Below are positions 6,549-16,204 of a stretch of DNA of 34,580 nucleotides, in pieces. Under the pieces are notes generated by a model, which ran no database searches, was not told the origin of the DNA, and saw only the letters and a program-made list of their open reading frames with translations. The DNA is taken from positions 1-34,580 of the forward strand of contig CAZNLH010000027.1 of assembly GCA_964573995.1 (NCBI GenBank). Reading direction: 5' to 3'. The translations under genes were made by a program, and so were the position numbers. Numbering within the stretch: position 1 is the first letter of the stretch; every line of letters begins with the position of its first letter. This stretch comes from CAZNLH01 sp964573995. Its GTDB lineage: Bacteria > Gemmatimonadota > CAZMKB01 > CAZNLH01.

Positions 6549-8717
6549 ATGATCAGACGCCGCAGGAAGACAAGATCCGCACCGCTGCGATCCGGCAAGA
6601 AGGGGAAGATGGGGTTCCGAGCGATTCTCTTGACGACGATCCTTCTCCTGTTCTCCTTTTTCGGCGGACTTGGATACGGTGTCTTCAGGTACTTTCAACG
6701 GGACCTGCCGTCGATCGCCAAACTCGAGATGGATGACACGACCACCGGCCTGATATCTCGCGTCTACTCCTCCGATGGCAAGGTCATCCACGAATTCTAC
6801 GAGGAAAAACGGATCCCGATCTCGTTACAGGAGATACCGGACTTCCTGAAGGAGGCCGTGATCGCCGTTGAAGACAGGCGTTTTTATAAGCACTGGGGGG
6901 TCGACTTTACGGGGATACTCCGCGCCTTCTGGGTAAACTTCAGGTCGGGAGAGATCGTCCAGGGCGGAAGCACTATCACCCAGCAGTTGGCCAGGAACCT
7001 CTTCCTGACGACGGAGAAGACGCTATCGCGCAAGATCAGGGAGGCGATACTGGCGCTCGAGATCGAACGAACTTACTCGAAGGACGAGATCCTCGAGATG
7101 TACTTCAACCAGGTTTACTTCGGCGCAGGGGCGTACGGGATAGAGGCCGCCGCCCAGACATACTTCGGCAAGCATGCCAGCGAACTCACGCTCGATGAGG
7201 GGACACTCCTCGCCGGAATCCCGCGCTGGCCAAGCAGGTATTCGCCGTATCTCAATCTCCAGGCGTCGCTCGCAAGAAGGGCAACGGTCCTGGACCTGAT
7301 GGTCCAGGAGGGGGATATCTCCCCGGCCCGGGCGGAATCGGCGAAGGCGGCGCCGGTTGTATTGAAGGGAAAGACCCAGAGGGACAACGTGGCCTCCTAC
7401 TTCATCGATTATATCCGCCAGGACCTGGAAAACCGTTTCGGCTACAACCAACTCTACCGCGGCGGCCTCAACATATACACCACGCTCAACTACCAATTGC
7501 AGCAGAAGGCCATGGAGATCATGGAGAAAGACCTCCAGGCCACCGAGTCCCGGTGGAACTACAAGCACGTGACGTACGACGAGTACATGAAGGAGAACAA
7601 CAGGGGGAAGGGCCCGGGTGAATCGACTCCTTACCTCCAGGGTGCCCTTGTAGCCATCGAGGCCAAGACAGGCCACATAATCGCAATGATCGGGGGCAGG
7701 GACTACAGCGACAGTAAATTCAACCGGGTCACCCAGGCCAGGAGGCAGCCGGGATCGGTGTTCAAGCCGTTCGTCTACACGGCCGCAATCGACAACGGGA
7801 TCCCCCCCTCGACAATCATCATCGACTCGCCCATATCGCTCGAACAGCCGGGCCGTGAGGACTGGCGACCGACGAATTACGACGACACCTTTCAAGGCCC
7901 GACACCACTGCGCGTAGGCCTCAAGAAATCGATCAACCTCTTGGCCATCAAACTCCTCTTGAAGATCGGGATCCCCACCGTCGTCGAATACGCGAAACGG
8001 ATGGGTATAAAGAGCCCGATCCCGCCGGTGGCCTCTATCGCAATAGGCTCGGCATCCTTGACCCCCATGGAGGTCACTTCGGCCTTCTCGATATTCCCCA
8101 ACCAGGGCGTACGCGTGGAACCGATCGCCATTACCAGGGTCGAGAACAGGGAGGGAGAGGTCCTCTGGGAGAACAAGCCGAGGAAGGAGGCGGTCCTCAG
8201 CCCTCAAACCGCATACATAATGACCTCGATGTTGCAGGACGTCGTGGCCTCCGGGACAGGACGCGGCGCACGGCTCAGGGGACTCACCAGGCCGGCCGGA
8301 GGAAAGACCGGGACGACCAACGACTTCACGGACGCCTGGTTCGTGGGCTTTACACCGGATATCATAAGCGGCGTGTGGACGGGCTTCGACCAGCCGCAGA
8401 CCATCATCAAGAAGGGGACGGGGGCAAGGGTGGCCCTGCCGATATGGACCGATTTCATGATCGAGGCGAACAAGGACATCCCCCCGAAGAACTTCCCCGT
8501 GCCGGCCGGGATCATCTCCAAGAAGGTATGCAGCGAATCAGGCCTCCTGGCGACCGAATCGTGTCCCAGGAAAGATATCTACACCGAGGTCTTCATAAAG
8601 GGGACCGAGCCCACACTCGATTGTGACATCCACCAGCCTACTCTCATCGAAGGGGGAAAAGAACTCTGGGAGTTCGACCGGCCCTCCGATGACATTGAGG
8701 ACGACCAGACCTTCTGA
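6549..8717 (+). CDS. mrcA: Class A penicillin-binding protein (PBP1A type)
   Basis: A bifunctional cell-wall synthase: it polymerises lipid II and cross-links peptide stems outside the inner membrane. 722 residues. A basic N-terminus precedes one membrane anchor (about 25-46). The GT51 glycosyltransferase domain shows all landmarks: EDRRFYKHWG (Glu108), QGGSTITQQLARN, RKIREAILALEIER and EILEMYFNQVYFG. The transpeptidase domain has SVFK (Ser403), SIN (461-463) and KTGT (586-589). The C-terminus has a short Cys-containing tail (CSESGLLATESCPR, then DCDIH) seen in many PBP1A proteins. The start is uncertain because no good ribosome site precedes ATG 6549; ATG 6609 has one (AAGGGGAAG) but would remove part of the basic segment. 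An ArnT-like gene follows after 76 nt. Confidence 0.95.
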   Translation: MIRRRRKTRSAPLRSGKKGKMGFRAILLTTILLLFSFFGGLGYGVFRYFQRDLPSIAKLEMDDTTTGLISRVYSSDGKVIHEFYEEKRIPISLQEIPDFLKEAVIAVEDRRFYKHWGVDFTGILRAFWVNFRSGEIVQGGSTITQQLARNLFLTTEKTLSRKIREAILALEIERTYSKDEILEMYFNQVYFGAGAYGIEAAAQTYFGKHASELTLDEGTLLAGIPRWPSRYSPYLNLQASLARRATVLDLMVQEGDISPARAESAKAAPVVLKGKTQRDNVASYFIDYIRQDLENRFGYNQLYRGGLNIYTTLNYQLQQKAMEIMEKDLQATESRWNYKHVTYDEYMKENNRGKGPGESTPYLQGALVAIEAKTGHIIAMIGGRDYSDSKFNRVTQARRQPGSVFKPFVYTAAIDNGIPPSTIIIDSPISLEQPGREDWRPTNYDDTFQGPTPLRVGLKKSINLLAIKLLLKIGIPTVVEYAKRMGIKSPIPPVASIAIGSASLTPMEVTSAFSIFPNQGVRVEPIAITRVENREGEVLWENKPRKEAVLSPQTAYIMTSMLQDVVASGTGRGARLRGLTRPAGGKTGTTNDFTDAWFVGFTPDIISGVWTGFDQPQTIIKKGTGARVALPIWTDFMIEANKDIPPKNFPVPAGIISKKVCSESGLLATESCPRKDIYTEVFIKGTEPTLDCDIHQPTLIEGGKELWEFDRPSDDIEDDQTF

Positions 8718-8793
8718 GGCGATGGCGGAGGGCAGGTCACTCCCGGCGTTCTTCCTACGCCGCGCCCACCAGGTGTACTGAAAGACGTCACCG

Positions 8794-10287
8794 ATGAGAC
8801 CATCACCATTCCCAGGCTCCAGGGACCTGCTGTGGCTACTCTTACTGGCCATACTCACGGCCTTCTCCTTCCAGGGTTCACGCGGACTCTACGAATCCAC
8901 GGAGGGCAGGTACGCCGAGGTCGCGCGCGAAATGGTGGAAACGGGAGACTGGTGGACGCCTCGATTGGAATACCGGCCGCACTGGTCCAAGCCTCCTCTC
9001 ACCTACTGGGCGATAGCCTCCGGAATCCTCCTCATCGGCCGGAACGAGTTGGGTGTTCGCCTGTATGGAGCCGTCGCATGGATCATTGCGATCGGGGCAG
9101 TGGTCTGGCTGGGGACGCTGACCGAGGGAATAGAAGTGGGCTACTTGGCCGGGTTGATCTATGCCACATCACCGCTTACGATCCTTGGATCGAACGCCGT
9201 CTCCGCCGACATGCCCCTCGCGTTGTGGGAACTCCTGGCAGTCCTCGCTTACTGGGCGGCCGTCCGCTCTCTTGAAGGCCACGGGCGCCGTTCCAGGAGG
9301 TGGATCATCGGGATGTGGGCCTTCCTCGGCCTGGCCTTCCTGACCAAGGGCTATCCGGCCCTGCTCGCCCTGCTCGTCATCCTGGTGTTTCATATCACGG
9401 GGAGGAGAAGGGGGGCCGATCTGCCGCGCCTGCTGGAACCTGCCGGCCTCCTCCTGTTCGTATTCGTCGGGTTTTCATGGTTCATCGCGGTCACCTGGAA
9501 GGACCCCGGTCTCCTCACCTATTACTGGCGGGAAGAGTTCGTGGCCCGCCTGACCACCGAGCACTTTCACCGCAACCCCGAATGGTACAAGCCATTTGTC
9601 ATATACCTCCCCGGCATCTGCCTCGGCCTCGGGCCCTGGTCTTATTATTGGATCAAGACCCTCAAGGACCGCGGCGCGTGGCAGGGAGAAGAACTGGCTC
9701 ACGCAGTACCATCCGACGTCATGTCCAGGCGTTTCCTCCGTCTATGGCTCATCATACCATTGGCCATCCTCTTCCTGTCCAGGAGCCGACTCCTCCTCTA
9801 CATCCTACCCTTCTTCCCGCCCGTATCGCTGATGGTCGCCTCGCTGATCAACCGGCGCCTCGGCCTGACGGCTCACAGGCGGTCGTTCACGCAGGTGGCC
9901 GCAGTCACGGCCCTCCTCATGATCGCCGCTAAGGGGATCATTGCGCGGATTCCAGTGGAGGCCGACATGCGGCCCCTCTACAGGGCGGTCGCCCCCTCGG
10001 GAAGACCGCAGGGGCCGGTATTCCTGGTGGACGAGGGGAAGCACTATGGCCTCTGGTTCTACCTGGACGGGGATATCGAGCGCGTGACTTCGGGCGTGGT
10101 GCATGGGCATGGGACGCGTGACCTGGGGACGGTCTTGCATGAACTCCCCTCCGGACCGGGGGCGCCCACCACCCGGTTCATCCTGAAGGAGAAGAACAGG
10201 GCGGCGATAGATATCCTCGAAGGGTCAGGGAAGGCGCGCCGAGTGTCAAAGGTCGACGGCTACATCGTTTACGCCGCGAGGTGGTGA
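8794..10287 (+). CDS. ArnT-like polytopic membrane glycosyltransferase
   Basis: A 497-residue integral membrane protein of the PMT/ArnT superfamily, which moves sugars from polyprenyl-phosphate donors onto lipids or proteins at the periplasmic face. After the first membrane helix (about 12-28) comes the periplasmic loop typical of the family: the acidic YESTEGRYAEVAREMVETGD and then WWTPRLEYRPHWSKPPLTYW, both conserved in ArnT-like enzymes. Roughly ten hydrophobic segments follow, and the C-terminal third is soluble. The acceptor is unknown: lipid A, another glycolipid or exported protein are all possible, and no lipid A-Ara4N genes are nearby to favour ArnT itself. It probably shares transcription with the PBP gene. 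It converges on the efflux operon with 33 nt between stops. Confidence 0.85.
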   Translation: MRPSPFPGSRDLLWLLLLAILTAFSFQGSRGLYESTEGRYAEVAREMVETGDWWTPRLEYRPHWSKPPLTYWAIASGILLIGRNELGVRLYGAVAWIIAIGAVVWLGTLTEGIEVGYLAGLIYATSPLTILGSNAVSADMPLALWELLAVLAYWAAVRSLEGHGRRSRRWIIGMWAFLGLAFLTKGYPALLALLVILVFHITGRRRGADLPRLLEPAGLLLFVFVGFSWFIAVTWKDPGLLTYYWREEFVARLTTEHFHRNPEWYKPFVIYLPGICLGLGPWSYYWIKTLKDRGAWQGEELAHAVPSDVMSRRFLRLWLIIPLAILFLSRSRLLLYILPFFPPVSLMVASLINRRLGLTAHRRSFTQVAAVTALLMIAAKGIIARIPVEADMRPLYRAVAPSGRPQGPVFLVDEGKHYGLWFYLDGDIERVTSGVVHGHGTRDLGTVLHELPSGPGAPTTRFILKEKNRAAIDILEGSGKARRVSKVDGYIVYAARW

Positions 10288-10320
10288 GGGCCACGTTATT
10301 GTTGATTCCGCAATCCACCG

Positions 10321-13300
10321 TCATTTCCGCGCGAAGCGGTCGAGGTAGGTATAGATGACCGGTATGAGGTAGAGGGTAAAGACAGCGGAGACGAGGACAC
10401 CCCCCATCGTGACGACCGCCATCGCGACCCTGAACTCCGACCCGGAGCCGCCCATGGCCTGGGGCAGGATGCCGACGGCTATGGCCAGGTTCGAGATTAC
10501 TATCGGACGCAGCCGCACCGGCGCCGCCTCGAGGAGGGCCTCCTTCATACCCATTCCTCCCTTGCGCAGGACGTTGGTGTAATCGAGGATGAGGATGGCG
10601 TTGTTCACCACGATTCCAACCAGCATGACCAGCGCCATCATCGAGAAGAGGTTGATCGTCTTTCCCGTAAAGAAGAGCGCCAGGCTGGCCCCGATCAGCC
10701 CGAGCGGGAGGGTGAGCATGATCGTGAGGGGGTGGATGTACGACTCCAGGATGGCGGCCAGGACCATGTACGTAAGGATGGTGGCCAGGAGGAGCGCCTG
10801 CAGGACCTGGGCAAACGACTCCGCCCGGCGTTCAACCTGCCCCCCGAAATAGATCCGGTACCCTTCCGGCAGGTCTATCGAAGCCGTCTTCTGCCGGAGG
10901 GAATTGACGTGCTCCATCAGCGAACCGGAGGCCACGTTCGCGTACACGTCAACGAGCCGCTCCTTGTCTTTCCTGAGGATCTCCGATGGACCCGTTGCAG
11001 TCGTCACCCTGCCGAGTTGAACGAGGGGGATTGGACTACCCCTGGAGATGACCTCCGCGCGGCTCAGGTCCCTTGTCTTCGATCGATCCGCCTCTTGCAG
11101 CCTGACACGGATGTCATATTCTTCCCCCCCCTCCCTGAAGAGGGATGCCGTCACACCCTCGAACATGGCGCGGATCTCACCGGCGATCCTGGCCACGCTC
11201 AGGTCGTAGTCGGCCAACATCTTCCTGTCGGGAGAGAAGACCATCTCGGGCTTTCCTTCCTTCCACGACGTCCTCACATCGACGAGGCCACCCGTGTCCC
11301 CGGCCATCCCGGCTACCCGGTTCGCAATGTCCCTCAACCTGTCGAAGTCCCTGCCTGTAATCTCTATGATAATGTCGGACTCGTTCCTGAAACCGGAACT
11401 CTGCTGCACGAATATCTCCGCCGCCGGGATCCCCGCCAGCCTTGGCCTCAGGTCGTTCATCACCTCCATGATGTCTCGCTCACGCTCGCTGCGATCCTTG
11501 AGCCTCAGTATCAACTCGCCGTTCTCGACCCCGCGGTTCTCCCCACCGACAGTGGCCATTATCGACTCGACCTCGGGCAGTCGCCGGGCAATCGACTCCA
11601 TCTCTTCAAGTGTCTGCTCCGTCCTGAAGAGCGGCGTACCGGGCGGCATGTCGACCCGGACGGAGATGAGTCCCTGGTCCCCCGATGGAATGAACTCCCC
11701 GCCGATGTAGCGAAAGAGGAAGATGGCAAGTCCGAAGGCCAGGATGGAGACCCAGATCACAGCCCCCCTGTGGGATAGAGACCATTCGAGGCCCGAGCGG
11801 TAGGAACCCTCAACGCTGGAATAGAACCGGTCCCACGCCTCGAAGACGCCCCTCAATGGATTCTTCCCGGGTCCGCCGGGCGCTTCGCCCCCGCTCCGAA
11901 GCACCTTGGCAGCCAGGAGGGGGGTCAGGGTGAACGATACGAGGAGGGAGAAGAGGGTTGCGAATACGACGGTCATCCCGAACTGTATGAAAAACTGCCC
12001 GATGATACCAGACATGAAGGCGATCGGGGTGAAGACCACCACGTTGGTCAGGGTGGATGTCACCACTGCAACGGCGATCTCGCCCGTTCCCTTCGCCGCG
12101 GCGGCCGCGGGCTCCTCCCCCTTCCGCCGGTAACGCTCGATGTTCTCGAGGACGACTATGGCGTTGGTCACCAGCACACCTATCGAGATCCCTAATGCCA
12201 GGAGCGTCATGACGTTGATCGTGAAACCGGCGAAGTCGATGAGGAGAAAGGTGGCCACGATGGACGTGGGCATGGAGACGGCGGCGATGAGCGTGACCCG
12301 CAGATCGTGTAGGAAGAGATAGAGCAAGAGGGCGGTCAGGAAGATCCCTATGAATATGTTGGTAAGGACGTCCCGGATCGACTCCTCGATATACTTCGAG
12401 CGGTCCTGGGCAATGTCTATCCGTAGGTCGCTCGGCAGCGTCTCACCGAGTTCCGTTAAGGCGGCCTTGATCCCGTGAGCGGTTCCAACGGTGTTCGCAT
12501 CCCCCCGCTTCTTTATGACCAGTCCAACGGCGCTCTTCCCCTCGTAACTGGCCGTTTCCCGCTGCTCCTTGAAGCCGTCTACCACCTTGCCCAGGCTGGA
12601 CAGATAGACCTCCCCGCCCCCATCAAGGTGAAACTTCAGTTCCTTGAGGCCCTCGATATCCTTGAACTCACCGAGGACCCTCAGCGAATATTCACGGTTC
12701 TTCTCGGTGATGCGCCCCGTGGGGACGGTGAGGTTATCACCCGCGATCCCGCCGACCACGTCCATCACGGAGAGCCCGTAGGCCTTGAGCCGGTCCCGGT
12801 CGAGGTCCACCTCGATCTCCCGCTCCTTCCCGCCCACGATCTCGACATCTGCGACGCCCGAGACCCGCGAGAGTCGATCCCTTATGACGTCATCGGTGAT
12901 CCGGTAGACCTCCTCCAAGGGGCGGTCGGCGGAGATGGCAAGTTCCATGATCGGCATGGCGTTGATGTCAAACTTCTTTATTACGGGAGGGTCTATCTCG
13001 TCCGGGAGGTCTACGAGGATGGCATTCACCTCGTCCTTCACGTCCATCGATGCCAGATCTACGTCGACACCAAGTTCGAACTCTATGACCACGAGTGAAA
13101 GGTTCTCACGTGAAGTTGAATCTATCCGCTTGACACTGGAGAGGGTACTTACCGCGTCCTCTATCTTCTTCGTGACCTGCGATTCTACCTCTTCGGGGCC
13201 GGCCCCAGGATAGACGGTCGATACGGTGACGTAAGGGAAGTCAACTTTGGGCAGCAGGTCCACGGCAAGGCGGCGGTAGGAGAAAAACCCGAGCACGACG

Positions 13301-13362
13301 AATACCATAACGGCCATGGTCGTCATCACCGGCCTCTTTATGGATATATCAGAGAGAAACAT
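10321..13362 (-). CDS. RND efflux transporter, HAE-1/AcrB-like, with altered relay
   Basis: The inner-membrane pump of a tripartite efflux system; 1013 residues, the normal AcrB-like size. It opens MFLSDISIKRPVMT and has the two repeated halves, each with a large periplasmic loop after the first helix (for example LLPKVDFPYVTVSTVYPGAGPEEVE). In TM4, where AcrB has the paired Asp407/Asp408, this protein reads GVLVTNAIVVLEN, putting Thr399 and Asn400 there. In TM10, AcrB Lys940 corresponds to Asn920 (GIVVNNAILIL). The canonical proton-relay residues are therefore absent, so coupling to the proton gradient cannot be assumed. Last gene of the TolC-adaptor-RND operon, 18 nt after the adaptor. Substrate unknown. 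Confidence 0.93.
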   Translation of the reverse strand: MFLSDISIKRPVMTTMAVMVFVVLGFFSYRRLAVDLLPKVDFPYVTVSTVYPGAGPEEVESQVTKKIEDAVSTLSSVKRIDSTSRENLSLVVIEFELGVDVDLASMDVKDEVNAILVDLPDEIDPPVIKKFDINAMPIMELAISADRPLEEVYRITDDVIRDRLSRVSGVADVEIVGGKEREIEVDLDRDRLKAYGLSVMDVVGGIAGDNLTVPTGRITEKNREYSLRVLGEFKDIEGLKELKFHLDGGGEVYLSSLGKVVDGFKEQRETASYEGKSAVGLVIKKRGDANTVGTAHGIKAALTELGETLPSDLRIDIAQDRSKYIEESIRDVLTNIFIGIFLTALLLYLFLHDLRVTLIAAVSMPTSIVATFLLIDFAGFTINVMTLLALGISIGVLVTNAIVVLENIERYRRKGEEPAAAAAKGTGEIAVAVVTSTLTNVVVFTPIAFMSGIIGQFFIQFGMTVVFATLFSLLVSFTLTPLLAAKVLRSGGEAPGGPGKNPLRGVFEAWDRFYSSVEGSYRSGLEWSLSHRGAVIWVSILAFGLAIFLFRYIGGEFIPSGDQGLISVRVDMPPGTPLFRTEQTLEEMESIARRLPEVESIMATVGGENRGVENGELILRLKDRSERERDIMEVMNDLRPRLAGIPAAEIFVQQSSGFRNESDIIIEITGRDFDRLRDIANRVAGMAGDTGGLVDVRTSWKEGKPEMVFSPDRKMLADYDLSVARIAGEIRAMFEGVTASLFREGGEEYDIRVRLQEADRSKTRDLSRAEVISRGSPIPLVQLGRVTTATGPSEILRKDKERLVDVYANVASGSLMEHVNSLRQKTASIDLPEGYRIYFGGQVERRAESFAQVLQALLLATILTYMVLAAILESYIHPLTIMLTLPLGLIGASLALFFTGKTINLFSMMALVMLVGIVVNNAILILDYTNVLRKGGMGMKEALLEAAPVRLRPIVISNLAIAVGILPQAMGGSGSEFRVAMAVVTMGGVLVSAVFTLYLIPVIYTYLDRFARK

Positions 13363-13380
13363 CGGGGTCCCTTCGACCTT

Positions 13381-14442
13381 TCACCGCTCCCGGTGGATCA
13401 ACACCTTCTCGCCGCCGCGGAGGCGATTCTGGCCGTATGTCACGACCCGGTCGCCCGTTTCGAGGCCCGAGGTGATCTCTACGAATTCCCCGTCGGAGAG
13501 GCCAACCTCGACGGGCCGGAGTTCGGCACGGCCGTCTTTCACCAGGAAGACACGCCACCCTCCATCCATCCTGAACAGCGCGTCCTCGGGCAAGGCTGCA
13601 ACCGACGACCTCGAATCGACGGCTATCTCGACGTCGACGATCGTCTCGGGCCGGAGAAGGCCTGCCTCGTTGTCTATGACCACCTCCACCTCGAAGAGGC
13701 GCGTCCTTGGGTCGGCAGACATGGATATCCTCCTGACCTCTCCCTTCTCTTCAATGCCGGGCACCCTCGCGGGCTGGCCGACCTTGATCAGGCGGGCGCG
13801 TTCCTCGCTGACCTGGAGTATTACCCGCACCTGGTTTATATCCGCGATCGTCGCGATCAATCGGCCTGGTTCCACCCTCTCACCCGGCTCGACGCCGAGA
13901 AATGTCAACACCCCTGAAATTGGCGCTTCGAGGTCGACCTCCGACCTGACGGTCATCCACTCCGCCCTGGCGTTCTCAAGGGCCGTCCTGGCCTGGTCCA
14001 TCTCGCTCTCGGAGATGGCACCCTCTTCGAGGAGCGGCTCGAGCCTGCCAACTTCCCGTTCCGCGTTCTCGTAATTAGCCTTCGCCTGGTGGTACCTTGA
14101 AAGGCCCATCTGCGGCGCGTTCGGGTCGAGAGATACAACGACCTGGTCCTTCTTGACCCAATCACCAACACGCCGGTGTACCTCCTCGATGACGTTGGCC
14201 GCGTTGGCCCTGATTGTCCCCTGCCGGATACCCTTGACGGTGCCGGAAAACGATTCCCAGGCGCTCAGGTCGCGCTTCTCGATGGTCGTGACATCGACGG
14301 GGACACCCTTCTCTTCCTGGATACGTTCGATCCCCATCACTGGGACCGTCTTCTTTACCGTGAGGATCCTCCCCACCACGAGGAGGAGGAAGATTAGAGG
14401 GATCAACACCCACTTGCCCCTGCCCAATAGAGATGATTTCAT
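13381..14442 (-). CDS. RND periplasmic adaptor (membrane fusion protein)
   Basis: A 353-residue HlyD/AcrA-family adaptor that bridges the RND pump and the outer-membrane channel. A single hydrophobic anchor (about 11-25) follows a short basic N-terminus; there is no lipobox, so it is membrane-anchored rather than a lipoprotein. The split lipoyl-like domain has its halves at about 80-107 (VIEEVHRRVGDWVKKDQVVV) and about 170-195 (LEAPISGVLTFLGVEPGERV). Between them lies a short alpha-hairpin (about 115-165). Beta-barrel and membrane-proximal domains complete it. Its ATG overlaps the TolC-like stop by 4 nt and is preceded by GAGAGGA, so the two are translationally coupled; the RND gene follows after 18 nt. 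Confidence 0.93.
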   Translation of the reverse strand: MKSSLLGRGKWVLIPLIFLLLVVGRILTVKKTVPVMGIERIQEEKGVPVDVTTIEKRDLSAWESFSGTVKGIRQGTIRANAANVIEEVHRRVGDWVKKDQVVVSLDPNAPQMGLSRYHQAKANYENAEREVGRLEPLLEEGAISESEMDQARTALENARAEWMTVRSEVDLEAPISGVLTFLGVEPGERVEPGRLIATIADINQVRVILQVSEERARLIKVGQPARVPGIEEKGEVRRISMSADPRTRLFEVEVVIDNEAGLLRPETIVDVEIAVDSRSSVAALPEDALFRMDGGWRVFLVKDGRAELRPVEVGLSDGEFVEITSGLETGDRVVTYGQNRLRGGEKVLIHRER

Positions 14443-15785
14443 TGAATGTCCTCTCCGATTGCCTTCTCTACCTTCGCCTTTGCTATGTTGTAATTGTACA
14501 GTGCCTGGATATAGTTGGTCCGCGCGAGGTTGAGCGCGAGTCCCACATCATTTACCTCGAGTTGGGTAGCAAGGCCGTTCTCGAAACGTATCTTCGCCAG
14601 GCGGTACGCCTCCTCGGCCTCCTTGACATTGGCCTCCTGGGAGGCGATCTCCTCACGCGCCGCATCTATGTCCTTGAACGCCTCGATGACCTCGAGCCGT
14701 ATCTCCTCCGTGGCCTTCTTCTCCCGGTACCTCGATATGCTCAACTGCGCCCTGGCTTGATCGACGTGGCTGCGGGTCTTCATACCATCGAAGATGGGCA
14801 TCGTCAGGCCGATACCCGCGCTCCAAGACTTGGCGAACTCCTTGTTCTCGGGAAAGGCGCGCTCGGTCTGCCCCTGGATGGAGTAATTACTCGAGAAAAA
14901 CAACGCGGGGTAGTGCTCGAGCTTGGCCAAACTTAGTTGGATCTCTCCCATCTCCTCGTTCATCCTGATCGACTTGAGTTCCGGACGCCGCTCCAGCGCC
15001 AGTGAAATCCCCCTGTCGACGTCCATGTCGAACGGTTCCATCTCGAGATTGTCGAGGAGCCTGATATCCTGGTCAAGCGGTATCCCGATGATACGCTTGA
15101 GCCTCGAACGGGATAGTTCGGCGTTGTTCCTCGCCCTGATCAGTTCAGGCTTTCGATTGGCCACCTCCACCCTCGCCCTGAGCAGATCGAACCGCGAGCG
15201 CGTTCCCTCCCTGGTCATCGATTCGACCTGCTCCAGATTCGCTTCCGCCTGCTCGAGCGACTGCTCGGACACATCCTTCATCTCTTCCGCGAGGACCACG
15301 CCGTAATAGAGTTGCTTGACGTTGAACGCAACCTCACGTTCTACCTGATCCAGGGATTGATCGCCTATGTCCGCAAACAGGTGGGCCGCACCCAGGGCCT
15401 TTGGAACCCTGCCGAAGACGTCGATCGTCTGCTGCAATTTCAGTCCAAAGTTATAGGCATTGGACTCACCGATCGTTATCTGCTGGATCCCGTCAGGGGT
15501 TTCAAAAAAGATGACCGGCAATTGAATGTTGCGCGCGTAATTGAAGTCCCCGGTCAGGCTGGGGAGGACCCCGGACCGAACCTCCCGGACCTGGGCCTCC
15601 CTCTCAGTCAGGGACTGCCGGGCGATAATCACGTCCTCGTTCTTTTCGAGCGACATCTCGATGGCTTCCTTCAGGGTCAGGGACAGCACACTCGCCGCGT
15701 TACCCGGTCTCGCAGTGAGTGATACCGCGAAGGCCGCGGCCAGGCAAGGCAACAGGACCATGATTTCCTTGAAACGGCATCGCAT
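14439..15785 (-). CDS. TolC-like outer-membrane efflux protein
   Basis: The outer-membrane channel of the tripartite pump; 448 residues. An N-terminal signal sequence ends about residue 32 (cleavage expected after ARPGNA). The mature protein is built from the two internally repeated OEP domains: long heptad-rich helices with many Glu/Ala/Arg (LKEAIEMSLEKNEDVIIA near the start, and LEVIEAFKDIDAAREEIASQ in the second half) alternating with short beta segments such as FGLKLQQTIDVFG and AGIGLTMPIFDG. The ATG at 15785 has GGAGG 8 nt upstream. It is the first gene of the operon, an order (channel, adaptor, pump) common outside the Enterobacteriaceae. Confidence 0.93.
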   Translation of the reverse strand: MRCRFKEIMVLLPCLAAAFAVSLTARPGNAASVLSLTLKEAIEMSLEKNEDVIIARQSLTEREAQVREVRSGVLPSLTGDFNYARNIQLPVIFFETPDGIQQITIGESNAYNFGLKLQQTIDVFGRVPKALGAAHLFADIGDQSLDQVEREVAFNVKQLYYGVVLAEEMKDVSEQSLEQAEANLEQVESMTREGTRSRFDLLRARVEVANRKPELIRARNNAELSRSRLKRIIGIPLDQDIRLLDNLEMEPFDMDVDRGISLALERRPELKSIRMNEEMGEIQLSLAKLEHYPALFFSSNYSIQGQTERAFPENKEFAKSWSAGIGLTMPIFDGMKTRSHVDQARAQLSISRYREKKATEEIRLEVIEAFKDIDAAREEIASQEANVKEAEEAYRLAKIRFENGLATQLEVNDVGLALNLARTNYIQALYNYNIAKAKVEKAIGEDIQ

Positions 15786-16204
15786 CTCAATGTCCTCCAC
15801 CGGATTCGATGATGATTATCGTCAGAACCGTCCACATCCCACCAATCGCCCTATCCCATTCCATTCAATCGTTATACCCCCATCAGACGTCACCGGTTTG
15901 AATTCTATAAAGGCCGAGGGAGAAAATCAGATTGGTTGAAAACGCCTTGGCGCGAAAGGGAAAATATACTACTGCAGGCTATTCGGGGCAATACCCAAGA
16001 TCACATGACATTCCCCGATGTTCTATTAATCACGGTTGGAGTCGTCTTCGGAAAAAATCTTTCCGTAGGAAGGCGGATCAGGCGGTATGCCCGGAGTCGA
16101 AATAGCCAGAGGCGGACTCTTGGTTACACGCCGATCAAGCCGCTCACACGAGCCCGCCCCAAGCAAGAGATGCATTACTTAAGAGAAGACCTGCAATTGG
16201 AGAC
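15786..16204. other. 419-nt gene-free stretch upstream of the efflux operon
   Basis: I see no convincing gene here on either strand. On the minus strand there is a plausible promoter (listed separately), and a perfect CGGAAA/TTTCCG stem with a five-base loop lies near 16049-16065. An open frame on the plus strand begins at a TTG without a ribosome site and has no recognisable features. The stretch follows the stop codon of the matrixin-like gene, and no T-tract terminator is visible. Confidence 0.5.
15963..15991 (-). promoter_or_regulatory. Possible promoter of the efflux operon
   Basis: TTGCCC (15991-15986), a 17-nt spacer and TATATT (15968-15963) point toward the TolC-like gene and would give a leader of about 170 nt. 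The -35 match is only four of six. No regulator gene is adjacent. Confidence 0.4.

Noticed and set aside
7023..8207. 394-codon minus-strand frame opposite the PBP gene
   Set aside because: Antisense shadow of an intact PBP gene with no ribosome site or known domain.
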